From NCBI GenBank assembly GCA_013399875.1, contig VXAZ01008170.1, positions 434,001 through 498,000 of the forward strand: DNA of 64,000 nt. Reading direction: 5' to 3'. The translations under genes and the position numbers were made by a program. Shown piece by piece: positions 36,193 through 49,395 of the stretch (its first letter is position 1; each line of letters begins with the position of its first letter). This stretch comes from Gymnorhina tibicen. Taxonomy: Eukaryota > Chordata > Aves > Passeriformes > Artamidae. The notes under the pieces were generated by a model that was given only the letters and a program-made list of their open reading frames with translations, was not told where the DNA came from and ran no database searches.

Positions 36193-38389
36193 TAGAACTA
36201 GAGAAGTCGCTAGTTCTGGAGATTAACTGCCTTTAGGTATTGTTTTGGCACAATGCTAATTGTATCCTAGACATATGATTTAGAAAGCAACTTTTGTCTC
36301 AGACAATAAAAGAAACTACTTGATATAATTTCAGGATAAATAACAGTTTCTGTACATAGATGTCTGCATGTTTGGGTGTTTATAGTTATTTGAATATCCA
36401 TACACAAATTTGGTTTATGTGGTTGAAAAAATTCTCAGGATGATAGAGCTACCTCTCCATTCCCTCTCTTGCTCTCTCTACTTCCTCCAAGGAAAGACTA
36501 CTGCTCTTTCTTTAGTGCAGCTGATATAAAGGCTTTAGGCTTTAGTTTAGGCTCTCATGAGGCTCTGAAGCATTAGCTTGGGTTTAACTGCTTATAATGT
36601 CTACATTTTCAGATGCAGTATTTTAGAGCTTTGAACTAGAACAAATGATAAGCTATACATTAGAAGGAAGCAGTTGGGTAAATGTATCTGGTCCTTCTTA
36701 CACTTTCTGAAAACAGAATACTTCACAGCTGCTCATGAATGCACAGTTTCTATTTAAGGGTACACCTCCTGGCTATTAAAATAGCTGCAGAGCATGCCCA
36801 ACGCTATGTTCAAAGGCTTTGAACTTTGCTAGTTGAAGTCTTTCAAAAGATCAGGAGAGCTAAGCAAGGACCATGTGCTTGGGCATGGAGCATTTGTCAC
36901 ATCCCACAGTTTTGAAGTAGCCTTGTTGAAAAAGAGTAGAATGTACAGTCTGATGTTCTACCTCTTTCATATAGAAACAGATGGTGGATTTTTTTTTTTA
37001 AGTGTCCCCTAAAGGTATGGATTTTATATCTTAAGCTGCATTATGCAGCCTCTCAGCTTTACAAGGTTTGTTTGTCTTTAATTTTCAGGTGCATGTTGTA
37101 TCTGACAGTGCATTGAGGGCGGAGGCAGAAACTGGGAAGAGACATTGTGAACTGTGTCACTCCACTCACCTTCTGTGGAGCTGTGTTTTCTATTGAGGAA
37201 GAGGTGACATTGCACTTTAGAAAGAATTTTGTTTTGCTCTTCCCAAATTTCAGTTGTATAGAGTAGTCATAAGCATTAAAGCCATGTTTCATTTCAGCAG
37301 GGATGCAGCTCAGTCTCATTCTATATTTAGTCAATTCAGAAGGATAAAACACAACTCTACTTGTCTTTGTATATAACTGACATCCACAGATGTTCCAGCA
37401 CAAGATGTAGTTACTGCTCATGATAAAAATCTGACAGAGCAGTCAGAGCAGGCCAAGGCTGAAAACTTTCGCATTTATAATTTTGCTCGTGGTTTCTTTA
37501 CATGATTGGAGAATTGGAGAAATCAAAGGAAGAAGAACATCAAGGTTTGCCAAATGGAAGATAGCATCTTTGGCTTGGGGAGTCCTTAAGTTGCTAGAGT
37601 CCGGGAGAAGTCTGTTTGACCTTTGCTCACAATTTTCTAGACAGCTACTGCTGACAATGGTAGCAAACTTTGACATTTGTAAGATTATTTGCTAGATTGT
37701 TAATAATACCAAGCATAGAAGAACTGAACCTTTTTAAGGTCATAAGTATATGCTATTCAGATATACACAGCAGTGCATAACTCCAGCTATAGCATTTGGA
37801 GAAAACAGTATGCCAGGCTGAAGAAATTATGCCTTCATTGAAATACATTGCTCAGTTTTTACCAAAGCAAAACAGAAACAGCCAGAGACTTCCCTCAGGT
37901 GGTCCTTGGGATGTCCAGAGGATAATCACAAACTGAGATGCTGACATTTCTACTAGGTGCAAGAATAGAAGTTTGGGATACTGCTTCTAAGGCAAGATAG
38001 AAAACATTCATATTCTTAAGTGAATATTTGGTTATCTTCTTTACCAAATGTATAGGAAATTAAAAACAAGTGGAGAGTCTTTTAAAGAGATTGCCAAGAA
38101 AGGAACAGGGCAGTGGTATGTGTACTTCTAAAGAAATTGTGTCAATCTAAGAATTAAGATGGATTTGGAATTCATAACTAAATGAAGACATGGATGTAAT
38201 AGTGTATGTCGGCATCTTACTGGAAAGAAGGCAATCAAATAAACACTGATGCCAAATACGTGTATAAGGTGTAATACTAATAATAATATAAGTCAAAGGA
38301 GATAAGATTCAAATTACAGTAGTCAACTCACTACTGCAATTTATAACATTAGAATTAATGGATGGAAATTCCAGGTGTGGACAGGAAGA
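36193..38389. other. Unique non-coding DNA
   Basis: No supported gene. The 120-codon minus-strand frame at 37059-37421 is the most protein-like unassigned frame in the window by residue mix, but it matches no family I know. Confidence 0.5.
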
Positions 38390-38545
38390 ATGTATTACTT
38401 GAGCCGCATTAATGCCTGCTTGACCAGAATGGTAGAACATATAACTCCTTGATGGAGGATGTTAAAAATGCAAAATGTAGTCTCAACAGGAAATTGGAAA
38501 ATCACTTAGACAAGAGACCTGTCAGAGACTGCTTTTGTTGACATT
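38390..38545 (+). mobile_element. Possible degenerate CR1/L3-like LINE 3' fragment
   Basis: The plus strand near 38430-38540 (GGTAGAAC, GATGGAGGATGTTAAAAATG, then GGAAAATCACTTAGACAAG and ACCTGTCAGAGACTGC) resembles the end of old CR1-like ORF2 sequence, which encodes a glutamate-, phenylalanine-, lysine-, leucine- and aspartate-rich C-terminus followed by a CACCTGTCAGGGA-type 3' UTR. It is too decayed to be sure. Confidence 0.4.
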
Positions 38546-40098
38546 TTGGTCATTACACAGGCTCTGCTGTGTCTCAACGAGGATTATCATCATTTCGCAG
38601 AGTACATCCTTCATTATTTATACACTTCAGCACATGTTTGTTGATTTCCCTCCTACTTTATAAAACTGGAAGAAAAACTCCACGTAACATGATGTTGAAC
38701 TAGTGATAATCAGACTGATGCCTGATTTAAAAAGGAACTGCTAGTAGCAAGACTTTTTCCTGTGGGAAGTAGAATGAAAGCTCTCCAGTTTATATCTCCT
38801 AATAAAGTTTTGTGTAATGAAGTAAAGTACTGTTTCATTTATAATGTACTAGGTATGGTTCTGACTGTTAGTGCTCTTTGAAAAAAATGTATCTAAATTT
38901 CGTTGTAGTAGAACTAGATCAAAACCTAATATTCAAATTTTTATCTTCTATATAATTTTAATGTGCTGAAAAGTATTTAGATAATTTCAGATCTGTGAAA
39001 TAACCGATATTTTTGGGTTTTAAAGGGCATTTTTACCCAGAATAAATTTGTATGTGGTGCAAATACAAATACAAATTCATTATTTTTCAAATAAGATTTA
39101 GCTATTATTATGATTGAGGATACCTTACTCTTGCCAAGAGAAGAGGACCAACTGGATTCATTTAAAAGTGAGTAAATCAGGAAAAGAAGTAACAGCTTCT
39201 GAGAAAAAATGTGCAGAAATATAAAAAGCAAATATAAAATATGAGGATTTGGATCTGGAAGTGAGGGGGTTGTCAAATGTCTTAGAAAAAATGATGTGTT
39301 GACACTGAGTTGAGAAATTATAGCACTTTTTTATGGGCAGCTGAGAAAATTCTAATACCAGTAACTCACTGAAAAAATCCTTACACTAAACCAGCCACGG
39401 TGACAACTGTGACTGCTGGGTTATAAAGAAATTGAGTCCCTTATGAGTCACCATGCAGGGAGTTAGAGGCGAGTTTTTGTTTGGCTTTTTGTGAAATCAA
39501 AGCTGTGTCTTCAGAACACCTAGAACCTGTGGCATACAAGCAAGTCCACTTAGGAAGAATATAAATTTTATTACCTCAAGTTCATCACACAAAGTTTTTC
39601 TTGGGATTACAGCACTGCTTGTTTTCTTGTAGTTTTGTCTTGATTTTCCTCAGTTATTAATGTGCTTTTTAACAAGGTCTTTTTCTTTTTCACAGATTCA
39701 AATTTCCGTTTACTCATATCCATATCTTAGGAGGTCTGTAGTTCCCAGAAGGAGTTCTTTTTATAATGTTTCTCTCCATGCTGTTTCATTGGCATTTTTA
39801 TGTCTAAGCAAAGTTTAATAATGGAAATTAGGGGAATTGAGCACTGCAGTGTGGGAGGATGAGAGAGAAAGACAGTGTTCTATTCTGAAAAGGAAAAATT
39901 TCTTTGTTGTTGTTAAAAGAATGCGGGGGAAGGATTTTTTTATTCATATGCTTTATTATATCCCTGGTGCTCTAAAGGTGTCTGTCTATAACCCTACCAT
40001 GTCTTGTGCCATTGACAGTCCGTTGCTTCTGAACAGTGGCTTGAACTGTCATATGCACAGATAATTTTTTTTTCTATTCTTTAGCCAAAATTTCTGTA
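38546..40098. other. Unique AT-rich non-coding DNA
   Basis: Nothing recognisable. Confidence 0.5.
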
Positions 40099-40169
40099 GA
40101 GAAAATAAAAAAGGAAAAAAGAAAAAAGGAATGAGAGGAAAAGGAAAGGAGAAGGAAGAAGAAAGGAGC
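40099..40169 (+). repeat. Polypurine (A/G-rich) tract
   Basis: About 70 bases almost all A or G, in GGAAAA, GAAAAAAGG and GGAAGAAG words. Long purine strands can adopt triplex structure, but none is shown here. Confidence 0.75.
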
Positions 40170-41804
40170 ATAAAATTTTGTCAGGATCCTTCTGACAGGG
40201 AAGAAATGATGTCTTAAAAGAAAAAAATCAGCTTCCCATATGTATATTCTGGGTAAGATTTTCTTTGCTGCTGTTTTTTACCAGCCTACAGCTCTGTTTC
40301 CCACATTCTCATCGGCATATACTAACTTGTGTGATCTTGGTCTACAGCCCTGGTGGTTACAAAAAGCAATTTTTAAAGCAATTACAGAAATTCAAAACCC
40401 AGATGAGGCTAAAAAGAGTTCCCAATGCATTATTTAAAAGGCAGGAGAAGCTTAAATTTTTAATTAGTTATTAGACTTGAAAATACCTATTTAGAGGAAG
40501 CCTCAGGTTTTGACTTCCCAATGGTGTCAATGTTCGAATCTAGTGAAACTAGTCTTGAATCCCTCCCTCATGCTAAACAGCAGCTGAAAACAAGAAACCA
40601 GTGAAACAATCCTCCCATGTGAACAAAAGTTACTTTACCTGCTAAGTCTGTGTATGCAAACATTGATCTAGTGAAAGGAGTTTGAATAATTGATTTACAG
40701 CCTGATCATTGCAAACAAGTTCAGAAAGGTATTAGTTGATGCAGAATTCTTTCCATCATGTAAAAGTGTTTTCTACTTCAAAAGTTTCAGCCATTGTCTG
40801 CTTCCCAAAAAGCTCACTGTGATTAAGAAATATTAAACAAAAGTTCTTCTCAGCGGTAACAGAATGAATGGAAAAAAGACCTCAACCAAAACAAATTATA
40901 AAAAACGCCCTCTCATATTCTTCCTTTTACACTGGTAAGGTACTAAAGTTCTTTGTAAACATTACCCAAATGACTTAGAAGTGTTGGCAAATCAAAGGTC
41001 CCAAGAAATCCACCGGATATATGGGGAAAATATGTAGTTTCCCTAACTTCCCAAGCAAGGTATCGATAGAGATGCGAAGAGAAGGGCATCCAGTTTCTGA
41101 AGACTTGCTGAAACAGGGATTGCTGCTCTAAGTGAAATGTTTGTTGAAGGCCCCTGTGATTTTGTCTGCACATATTTTAATTTTTTTTTTTAGTGATTAC
41201 TGCTTAGATAGGAGATATTCTGAAATACATTGATTACATATCAGAAGCAATTTTAATGGAGAAAACAAAGTTGTGCATAATTTTCAAATTTTCTGAGTAA
41301 ATATGTTCTCTAATAATTATTCATCCACTTTCTGCTTGAACATTCAGGAGCAGTAACACTTTCTGCTTGTCAACATTTACTCAAAGACCATTTTATCAAG
41401 CTGAAATACTGATTTGGAATATTCAGGCTGATTCTGTTTTGCAAAAATCTCATGACAAAACTGCTCTTGTCATCTGTAGTAGAAAGATTAGGATTCCTAA
41501 TCTAGTTTTCTGATAATGTAATGATGCAGGGGTTATGATTACAGCTCTTTTGTAATAGCAGAGAGTGAGTTAATCCAGCCTTTTCTGAGATACTGAAATG
41601 ACAAATATATCACTTAATTCAAAGTATGACTACAAAGAATCACAGCTGGAATGGCTCATAAATACACAGCATCTCTTCGACTTTCACTGGGTTATCAATA
41701 TTTCTTATACAGCACTTTCTTTATTGCAACATTGAGTGTTACTATGAACGTATTTTAGTAGATTTTTTTAATAACAGGTAACCAGTGGCTATTAGTTGTG
41801 CTTA
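40170..41804. other. Unique AT-rich non-coding DNA
   Basis: No gene or recognised repeat. Confidence 0.5.
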
Positions 41805-41809
41805 GTATG

Positions 41810-43140
41810 TGTGGTGGTTTTAGCAGTTTGGGAAAACTTCTGTGACCGCCACACAGCCCATAGTTGATAGACAGGTTTGCTAGTAACGCCTACATGATGT
41901 ACATATTTAAAGGAAGAAGCACGGGAAGTTCCTTCTGCCAGCTTTCCCACTGAGGAGTGGTGAGGAGGGGGGGCCCCCGGGCCTCCTCCTGGAGCAGGCC
42001 GTCAGGGCCCCCCGGCACAACAGCACAGGGCTGGGCCGCCGGGAAAGCCACCCCAGGGCCAGAAAACCCCCACCCCCCGCACTGAGGCCGAGATTGGGTG
42101 GCTGAGATTCATCTGAGGCCGCCGTGGCCCACACAGGGCCGGCGGGCCCTTCCACGCAGCCGGCGCAGCTTGCGCCAAATCGGAGGAAAAACACCACGAG
42201 CCAGCAATGAGAGACAGGGCGAGTCTTTCCCAATGCAGAGCCCGACAAGATCAACTTCACAGCTGCAACTTAACAGACACGAACTTTCTTTCAAGTCAGA
42301 GAGAAAAGAAAAGTCACGTGAGGAAAAAGAACATGGCAACAGTGAGATCAGTGGGGGAAAGGAAAGAGAGGAGCTGAAATTCTCCTTGCAAGCCATGGTG
42401 AGGACTATAATACAGCAATTTGTTTTTCCCTGTAATTCGTAAGATGAGGTACATGGCGGGGAGGGGGTGAAGAAATCCACGCATGGCCCGTGAAAAGAAG
42501 GTGCCAGAGCCTATAGATGCCGTGAAAGGCTTTTAGAGATTGAAGAAGAGAGCCTTTGCTTTCAGGCTGGAATAGCTCATCCTTGAAAGACTAAAACCCC
42601 ATGACTATTATGACCCATGATGGCAGTGTGGGAAGACTGCAAGATTCATGGGAGGGATATTTTTCACTGCAGCAGATTTGGGCGGACTGTTGTTTTCGAA
42701 GTGTTGAAACCACGCTGGAGAAGTTCTCAGAGAACTATCTCCTGTGGGATGGATCCCACAGCATAGCGGAAGTAACTCTTTCCTTAAGCATACTGGAAAA
42801 AGATGTTTAAGAAATGAAACACTGACCAAATCCCCATGTTTGTTCCCCTTGCACTGTTTGGTGGAAGGAGGGAGGTACTGGAAGAGAGTGGTGTTCTGAA
42901 AGTTTGCTTTGGTTTCTCATTTTTCTTTTTACTTTTAATTCTGTTAGTAATAAGTGTTCTTTATTCTGTTTAAGTTTGAGCCTGTTTTGCCTTGAAGTTT
43001 TTCTGTTTTCCTCAATAATCCGTATTTCACGACATGAAAAATTAAGTTTCAATTTCCCCTTCTCTGCTTAGCTATAGCAGAAGCAAGTAAGTGAATAGTT
43101 TTTGTGGTGCTTGGCACCTAACCAGAGTCAAACCTCAACA
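41810..43140 (+). mobile_element. Long solo LTR of an endogenous retrovirus, ERVL-like
   Basis: Starts TGTGGTGGTTT (41810-41820) and ends AAACCTCAACA (43130-43140). These ends are inverted repeats over 9 of 11 bases. The flanks GTATG (41805-41809) and GTATT (43141-43145) are a 4/5 match, as expected for an aged 5-base ERVL target duplication. The interior matches the order I know from bird LTRs, such as CCACGCTGGAGAAGTTCTC, AGAACTATCTCCTGTGGGA, GTTAGTAATAAG and TTAAGTTTGAGCCTGTTTTG. TATTTAAA occurs at 41904-41911. The polyadenylation word has become AATAAG near 42948. A GC-rich core lies at about 41940-42200. At 1,331 bases it is long for a solo LTR. No retroviral protein is recognisable inside. 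Confidence 0.8.
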
Positions 43141-43145
43141 GTATT

Positions 43146-44517
43146 TATTTACTAGGTATAGATATTGTCTTCCAGTCTTTTCAGACCTCTGACCTCTGCA
43201 CATTAGTGTATTTCTACAGCATTGCAAAAAGCAAATCAGAAATCAGATATTCTAATACTATAATATGCTGTACTATCATCTCATCAGTTTTTAATTCTGT
43301 CACTTACTGTAAGCCCAAATTGAATTTCCAGCACCAGAATGGATGACCTCAAAAATGATCCCAGCACTCCAGATCTGAAAATATTGTGTTCACAGACTGA
43401 GGTCAAGGATTAGCAATATGAAGCACAGTAACAAAATGTTAATAGAGGCAAACCTTTCCTCCATTCCTATGCCTTTTGCATCCTGGTCATTCCATAGTCA
43501 TTTAGCCAGCCTTAGTCATTAACAGTGTTATACAATGGGGATCCAAAAAGTGTTGCTTTATAACCAGTGCTGGAAAAAAGTTATATATAAAATTTGGGGA
43601 TTAGAAGCTTGCAGGGAAGATGTGGCCATCATGGCTCATGCAGTCCAGAATAATTTAGTAGTAAGTAATAGTTACAGGAACAGTAATCAAAGGATGCCGT
43701 GGAAGTAGGCATCATACACAATTAATGGAAAAAACCTGCCTTTGTCCCAGAGCCTGAGGCCTGCTCGCTGGGCCTGCCTGCTTTGGTGGCTGCTGTTTAG
43801 GCTGTGCTTCTGGCCAATCTTCCAGTTGATGCAAGGGTGCAGGAGAGCACATGTGTATGCAGTGTACCATGAACCATGCCATTTCCATTCTCAACCATGT
43901 ATGGAATCATAGATCCAACATCCATATAGTTCTCAGGCAGAGCCACGATGATGGATAAGCTTCAGAGTGTTCAGCACTCCCTACTGCCAGTGTGGTTGGA
44001 CTGGAAGGCAGCTTAGAGCCTGAATGAAGGCAGGGGTTTTGGTATACTTCTCTGCCCTAGGTCTGAGCAGCAGCTGGGTCGGTGGATCAACATGTGGAGA
44101 GACACTGGGCATGTCTGGGCTACAGCAAAGGCTTGAGGATGTAATACAAACCCACAGTATGAAGAAATAGTATAAACTCTTAAATAGGTTATTCTCAGAC
44201 AACAGCAGAAAGAAAACATTATGCTAAGCTTAGTCTGATGATACAAAATTCCTCTGAAAGAATTTTATGGTTTATTATTTAAAAATAATAATAACAACAA
44301 TATTCCTCTTGTCTGTTTTCCCACAGAGGTGAATCTCACCATGACCTTCATCATCTTTTACCAGAAACATCTCTTGTGTTCTGGTGCTTTGTGTTGTTAG
44401 GGCAAACTTTTAGATTCCATTCACTACGTCTCTGCTTTCATTTCACTTTGCAACTGTTCCCTCTTTGTATCAGCCTTGAATATAAAAAGAACTTTAATAC
44501 TGTAGAGTTGCATTTAA
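43146..44517. other. Unique non-coding DNA
   Basis: No gene is recognised. A stretch near 43340-43378 (GGATGACCTCAAAAATGATC) faintly recalls a CR1 tail but is too short to call. Confidence 0.45.
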
Positions 44518-44555
44518 ATCAAAGAAAAAGAGAGAAAAAAAAGAAAAGAAGAAGA
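44518..44555 (+). repeat. Purine-rich tract
   Basis: AAAGAAAAAGAGAGAAAA-type low-complexity sequence. No function is implied. Confidence 0.65.
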
Positions 44556-45900
44556 CATTTGAACACCAAGACAAATGAGTATTTGTTTGAACATTTCTAC
44601 AGCTATATTTCTTGAATGCCGTGCTCTGCCTCCTCTGCATATAAAAAAAAATATTCACTTTTCTGTTTTTTTCAAGTGTTCTTCTTTGTGTGACGGTGAA
44701 GTGGTTTAAGCAGTGAGAGTGAGTGAGGTGACTTCATTTCTGACACGAAGGCATTACTGGCTGATCACCTGTGTTCCTAGCCTGGGAGACACCCCAAGGA
44801 ATGTGGGAAGGAAATCTCCAATAAGCCCATTCTCTGAAGTACAGATACAGTGCATCAGCTGCAAGGATGCAGCAGGAGCCGCTTTGGGAGTTGCTGGGGA
44901 AATGTTCTCATCCATTTCTCCCTGCTTTAGCTCTTGCATGTCTCCCCTTCAGTCCTGTCCCTGGGTCCTTTGAAAGAAGTCTTTGTTAGGCAATATTCTG
45001 CAGACAGTTTTGGTTTCAGAGTAGCTGTTAGTAGGTCTGCAGTGTAGAGTCTTTCAGAAACAGTGAAGGAATAAGTAAAAAACAATTAAGGGGTTCAGAT
45101 AAACATGGTTTCATCCCCTTTTGGCTATTGTTCAGACACATTTTATTGTAGGCTTGAGTATCAGTCTATAGGCTGGTGTCCCTTCCTGCCTGTGTATGTA
45201 AAAATAGTTTGATAGGCTGAATTAATCTGGTCTGCAAAAATCAGTATGCATCTCCTGCCACATGGTAGGACATTAACTGAATCTCCGTCTCTCACATAGG
45301 GTAGTGGGTCCTAATCTGTCAGAAAATGGAAATGTGCTGACTGTTAAATCTGTATAAGCACAGGGAAGATGAGCAGAAGAATGGGAAGCACCTTGAGTTT
45401 TAAATATTGTCTTGTTCGTTGAAGTTCTATTGCTCTGTTTAAGAATTTCATTTCAGACAGTTGGCCTGAACAGCTCTCTTTTGTTTCCGAATGATTTGCT
45501 AAATGGGAAAAAAGTATTTTGAGTTTCATATAAATTAGAAAAAATGGATTTGTGCATAAGTATTATGAGCTTGTATTAGAAGGCGGCTTCTTTTTGCCCT
45601 TTTTCAGAAGATGAAGCATTTCTACAGGAGTCTTTCATCCTCATTTCTAGATGAAGCCAATTCACAAACAAAGGTAGACCAAAGCATCTAATTTTTTGGC
45701 ATTTTCCTGCTGCTGAGATGATGTACTGTTTTAGCTTTTCCATGAGTCAGACTTAATGAACAGATCTGGTAGGTTCATTGGCATATGCTCACCAACCAAA
45801 ATCCTTAGCGGTAATGGCTGGTTATTCTATTTGTCAAACAATTCAGTAAATACACTGTGGGAGAAAACGTTCTCCTCTCCAGGGCTGCTAAGGAAGGTAA
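44556..45900. other. Unique non-coding DNA
   Basis: No gene or recognised repeat. A GC-richer patch at about 44710-44970 has overlapping open frames on both strands but no domain. Confidence 0.45.
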
Positions 45901-45909
45901 AATGTTTCT

Positions 45910-46560
45910 CTCTTCATCTTTGTTTAATTTTTCATTCAGTTAATTAAATAATTGAGAATCAGGCCTTAAAAATATGATTGCTTTATTAATAATGGATGGG
46001 CAGCATTAGAAAGGGCTAATCAACCTGTTAGACTATTTCTTTAATAACATGTGCAACATAATGTTAGCATTGTAAAGCTCTCATTTGAAAGGGTATTTTT
46101 CCCAGTTGGTTGCATTTTCATTATTACTGATTCACCTAGTGCAAGTGGTGAATTTAAATCCATTTCTCGACTTATCATTGCTATCAACTGAAATATACTG
46201 GATTGGATTTTCAACAGGTGTAAGTTAATATAGCTTATTTATGTGAGATAAATATGCTGATTTATATTACCCAGAATCTTAAGCTGCAGTTCGGGCCAGC
46301 TCTCAGCGGGACTCGGGATCACTCACCCACCCCTGGCTGTCTCCAGTGTACTCCTCATGTCCTGTGTGCCCACTTCCTCTCCTCCACTGCCTCATCTGCA
46401 GGGGCACTGCCTTTGTGTTGCACAAGCCACTGGTACAGCTCTTCTGGTTTTCTCCCTAGCCTTCATTTCAATTTGTGCAATTAAGCTAAGCGTGGTGCCA
46501 GCTCAAATTTAAGTATAATCGAAGCCTGAGACTGGCTTTTCAAACTCATTTTTCCTGTGT
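45910..46560. promoter_or_regulatory. Weak candidate conserved block
   Basis: An AT-rich half (45930-46230) has many TAAT and ATTA words, such as CAGTTAATTAAATAATTG near 45938-45955. It is followed by a GC-richer half (46270-46470) with CpGs at TTCGG, AGCGG and CTCGG. No repeat or gene is recognised. It is listed only because composition changes sharply and conservation could be tested. Confidence 0.15.
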
Positions 46561-49395
46561 GTTCTTGTGTGTCAACCTCTAGCACGCAGCAGTAGTTTTG
46601 AAATGCTGTATATAATCAACAGTTTGGAGATGAAGCATTAGTAAAATTGAAGAGGACTTTATGACGTGTTTATTAACTGTAGTGAGAGCTGGACGGCATT
46701 CCAGAGATCTGCGCACTCTTCCCCTTAATGCAATTTTTTTTAATAAACAATGTGTGTTAGTTACACCCCATGTAGGAACAGCATAAGCTGGGGCATGCAT
46801 TTAAGTAGAAATATGTAAAATGGAAGAACAAGACGAAAGTCAGCATGGGCTGAAAGGTGTTTAGTAATGGATTTGTGTTTTGTCAGTCTTGTTTTTTATT
46901 TGCAACAGTAGTTGAAAGAGACCTTGTCAAGCTATATGCTGCAAATGTGCTGGTAATCTCATGATTTCCTGTCATTTCTGCTCTAAACTGCACCCTAAAG
47001 TTCTGGCAATATAGCTCAGCAATAATAAAGCCTCATTTTATTTTATATAAATATGTATATAACAGGTGTAATTAGATACACACACATAGTAATATGTGCA
47101 ATACATATGCACACGTATACACTCACTGGATGTGTGTTTATAAATATCTTTCCAGCAAATACAATATTTGCAAGAAACTCTGCAAATCCAATACGTCAAG
47201 TTTTGGCAAGATTTTTAGAACAGTTTTCTTAGTCTTTGTATTTTAATTTGTGGTATTCTCTGGCCACTGGGAAGAAGCTGTTCCTAGAGGTGTCTCTGCC
47301 AATGGACCAGTCTTTTTTCAGTTCCTCTGAGTGCCCTGATGAAGAACTGCAAGATCTCATAGCACACAGTCCAGGAAAGGGAAAGAAAAATACCTTCGGT
47401 CAATGTTTCAGCTGCCAAAGCTAACTCAGCAAAGATGTTATTAAAGATATGTATACACCCATGGGTGATGTAGGACTTTACAAGAGCCTGGGAGAATCCC
47501 AAGTATAGGGCCCTGTCCATGTGTGCAGAATGAACAACAGTGAAAAAAAGTCAAGTGCCTCCTGCCAGTATGTCTGTATCTGCAAGAAAGGATTCTTTGG
47601 GAGCTTTTCAGATAACACACTGAAATCTTGTTTCCTTTAATCTTGGCCACATCACCTCTCTGTTCTGTCCATGATGTCAGCCTGAAGGTTTCCTTACCCT
47701 TCAGATCAAAGATGAAGTGAAGACTGAATACTGGAAACCTCAGGTTTCCAATACAAGGTGTATTACACCATAAAAATGTTATTTAGCTACCAACAGTTAT
47801 AAATCCTGTGGACTAATAGGCTGGGTGACCTTGTAATCTACCTACACACTCACTTTGATGTTAAATGTTGGGAAAAACACTTGACAGGCTGCAGAAGAAA
47901 TCATGAATTCACATGAAAATGTGCTTTTTACAAAGTTCAGCTAGAATAAAACAATGAAGGAAAGCTTTTCACGCCTTTCACAAAAGAATATATTTGCCTC
48001 TATTAACATTCCACTTCTGCCCTTGCCTTCTGGCTTAACCTTTTCTTAGGCTGTATAAGACAGTCTTTTGTTGAAGCAGATAGTGGAAACCTTTACATCA
48101 AAAGATAGTACCGTAATAAGATACAGTGCTATGTCTAGCCTCATTTCTTTCTACTTACCTTTTCTTTCCTTCATGAATTTTCAGTTCTTTTTTACCTCTG
48201 TTGCTGCTGCTTCTCCCATTTTTTTATCATGACACTGGCTGAATATATGAATTACTACACTAATAAAATAAATTTTTCACAATCTTTTTCACATCTCACT
48301 TTTATTCTTCAAACTTCAAACCCAAAAAGAGAAAACTAACAAGAAAATAAAATTACTTATTACACAAAATAAACCCAGTTGTGAATGGTTTATTCTGTTT
48401 GCAAACCCCATTCTTCCCTCCCCTTCTATCCTGTTCTACACAGATTCTGCATTTGCACCTGCAACAGCAGCAGGAAAGATGTTCTTTTCTCCCATTAATT
48501 GTTTTTTAAGATATTGCTGGGAGAGGTTTTCCTTGTGACATAGTGCAGAACACAATTAACACTGCTAATAATTTAGGTCATTTTAGAATATCTGAAAGGA
48601 CGTTATCCAAGATAATTCACTGCATTTCTCTCCTGTTATGAAATACTATCACAGAACAGTGCAAATCCTGCCTGGCCTTCCTGCAACACACTGTAAATGT
48701 GTGTGCAGTAGGCTTCTGTTTTTCTGGAGGTCTCTGCATATTGCTCAGATGGGAGCAGCTGACTGTTCGTGCTACAGCCCCAGATATGGCATGAAATACC
48801 TTCTGGACTGCTCCACATCTCTGTTTGTCCCTGCATTTTCTGGGCACAACATATCTCTGAGGCTTCAGCTTGACACAAGGAGATAAGGATGGCCAGGAAG
48901 TGCAAGGAAGGGTTTCCAGGGCCTGGAGGGCAATGTGTGCCTGTGGCTGGAGCCAGAGATAGAAACACCTCTACAACACCACCCAGATGAGGTGGCCTGA
49001 CTCCTCCTGACTACCCAGTTAGGACCCTTGACAAACAAAACTCGTTGAAGAATCTGTGTAATGATGTAGAAGAGCTGAAATAACACCTCTATTGTTAGTG
49101 AAGGTTAAAGGGTATAACATACATAAAGATACATTTGAATATTATCATGATTTTCTGTCTTCATACAGTTTGAAAAGCAATCCTCCAGAAAGACTCATTT
49201 AATCTTACACTTCTTAGGTGTTTTTGACTGCTGCCCTCTCCAGGAATATACATTTAAAATCTGAAAAATCGAATATGATTCTATGTCCATTCATTCACCC
49301 TGACATGGTGTCTCTGGCTTCAGTGCCTCTACATGATACAGCAGAGAAGGGCAACACACCCCCCAGCAAAACATCCCCTTCCTAGCTGTAGCTGA
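46561..49395. other. Unique non-coding DNA
   Basis: No supported gene. A GC-richer patch at 48620-49020 has open frames of 70-110 codons on both strands without recognisable domains. A diverged unrecognised repeat is possible. Confidence 0.45.

Noticed and set aside
41907..42480. Three overlapping frames of 114-123 codons on both strands
   Set aside because: All lie in the GC-rich core of the LTR at 41810-43140, where stop codons are rare by composition.
43336..43380. Possible CR1 tail (GGATGACCTCAAAAATGATC)
   Set aside because: Too short, and it lacks the following CCAACC and ATTCTATG parts.
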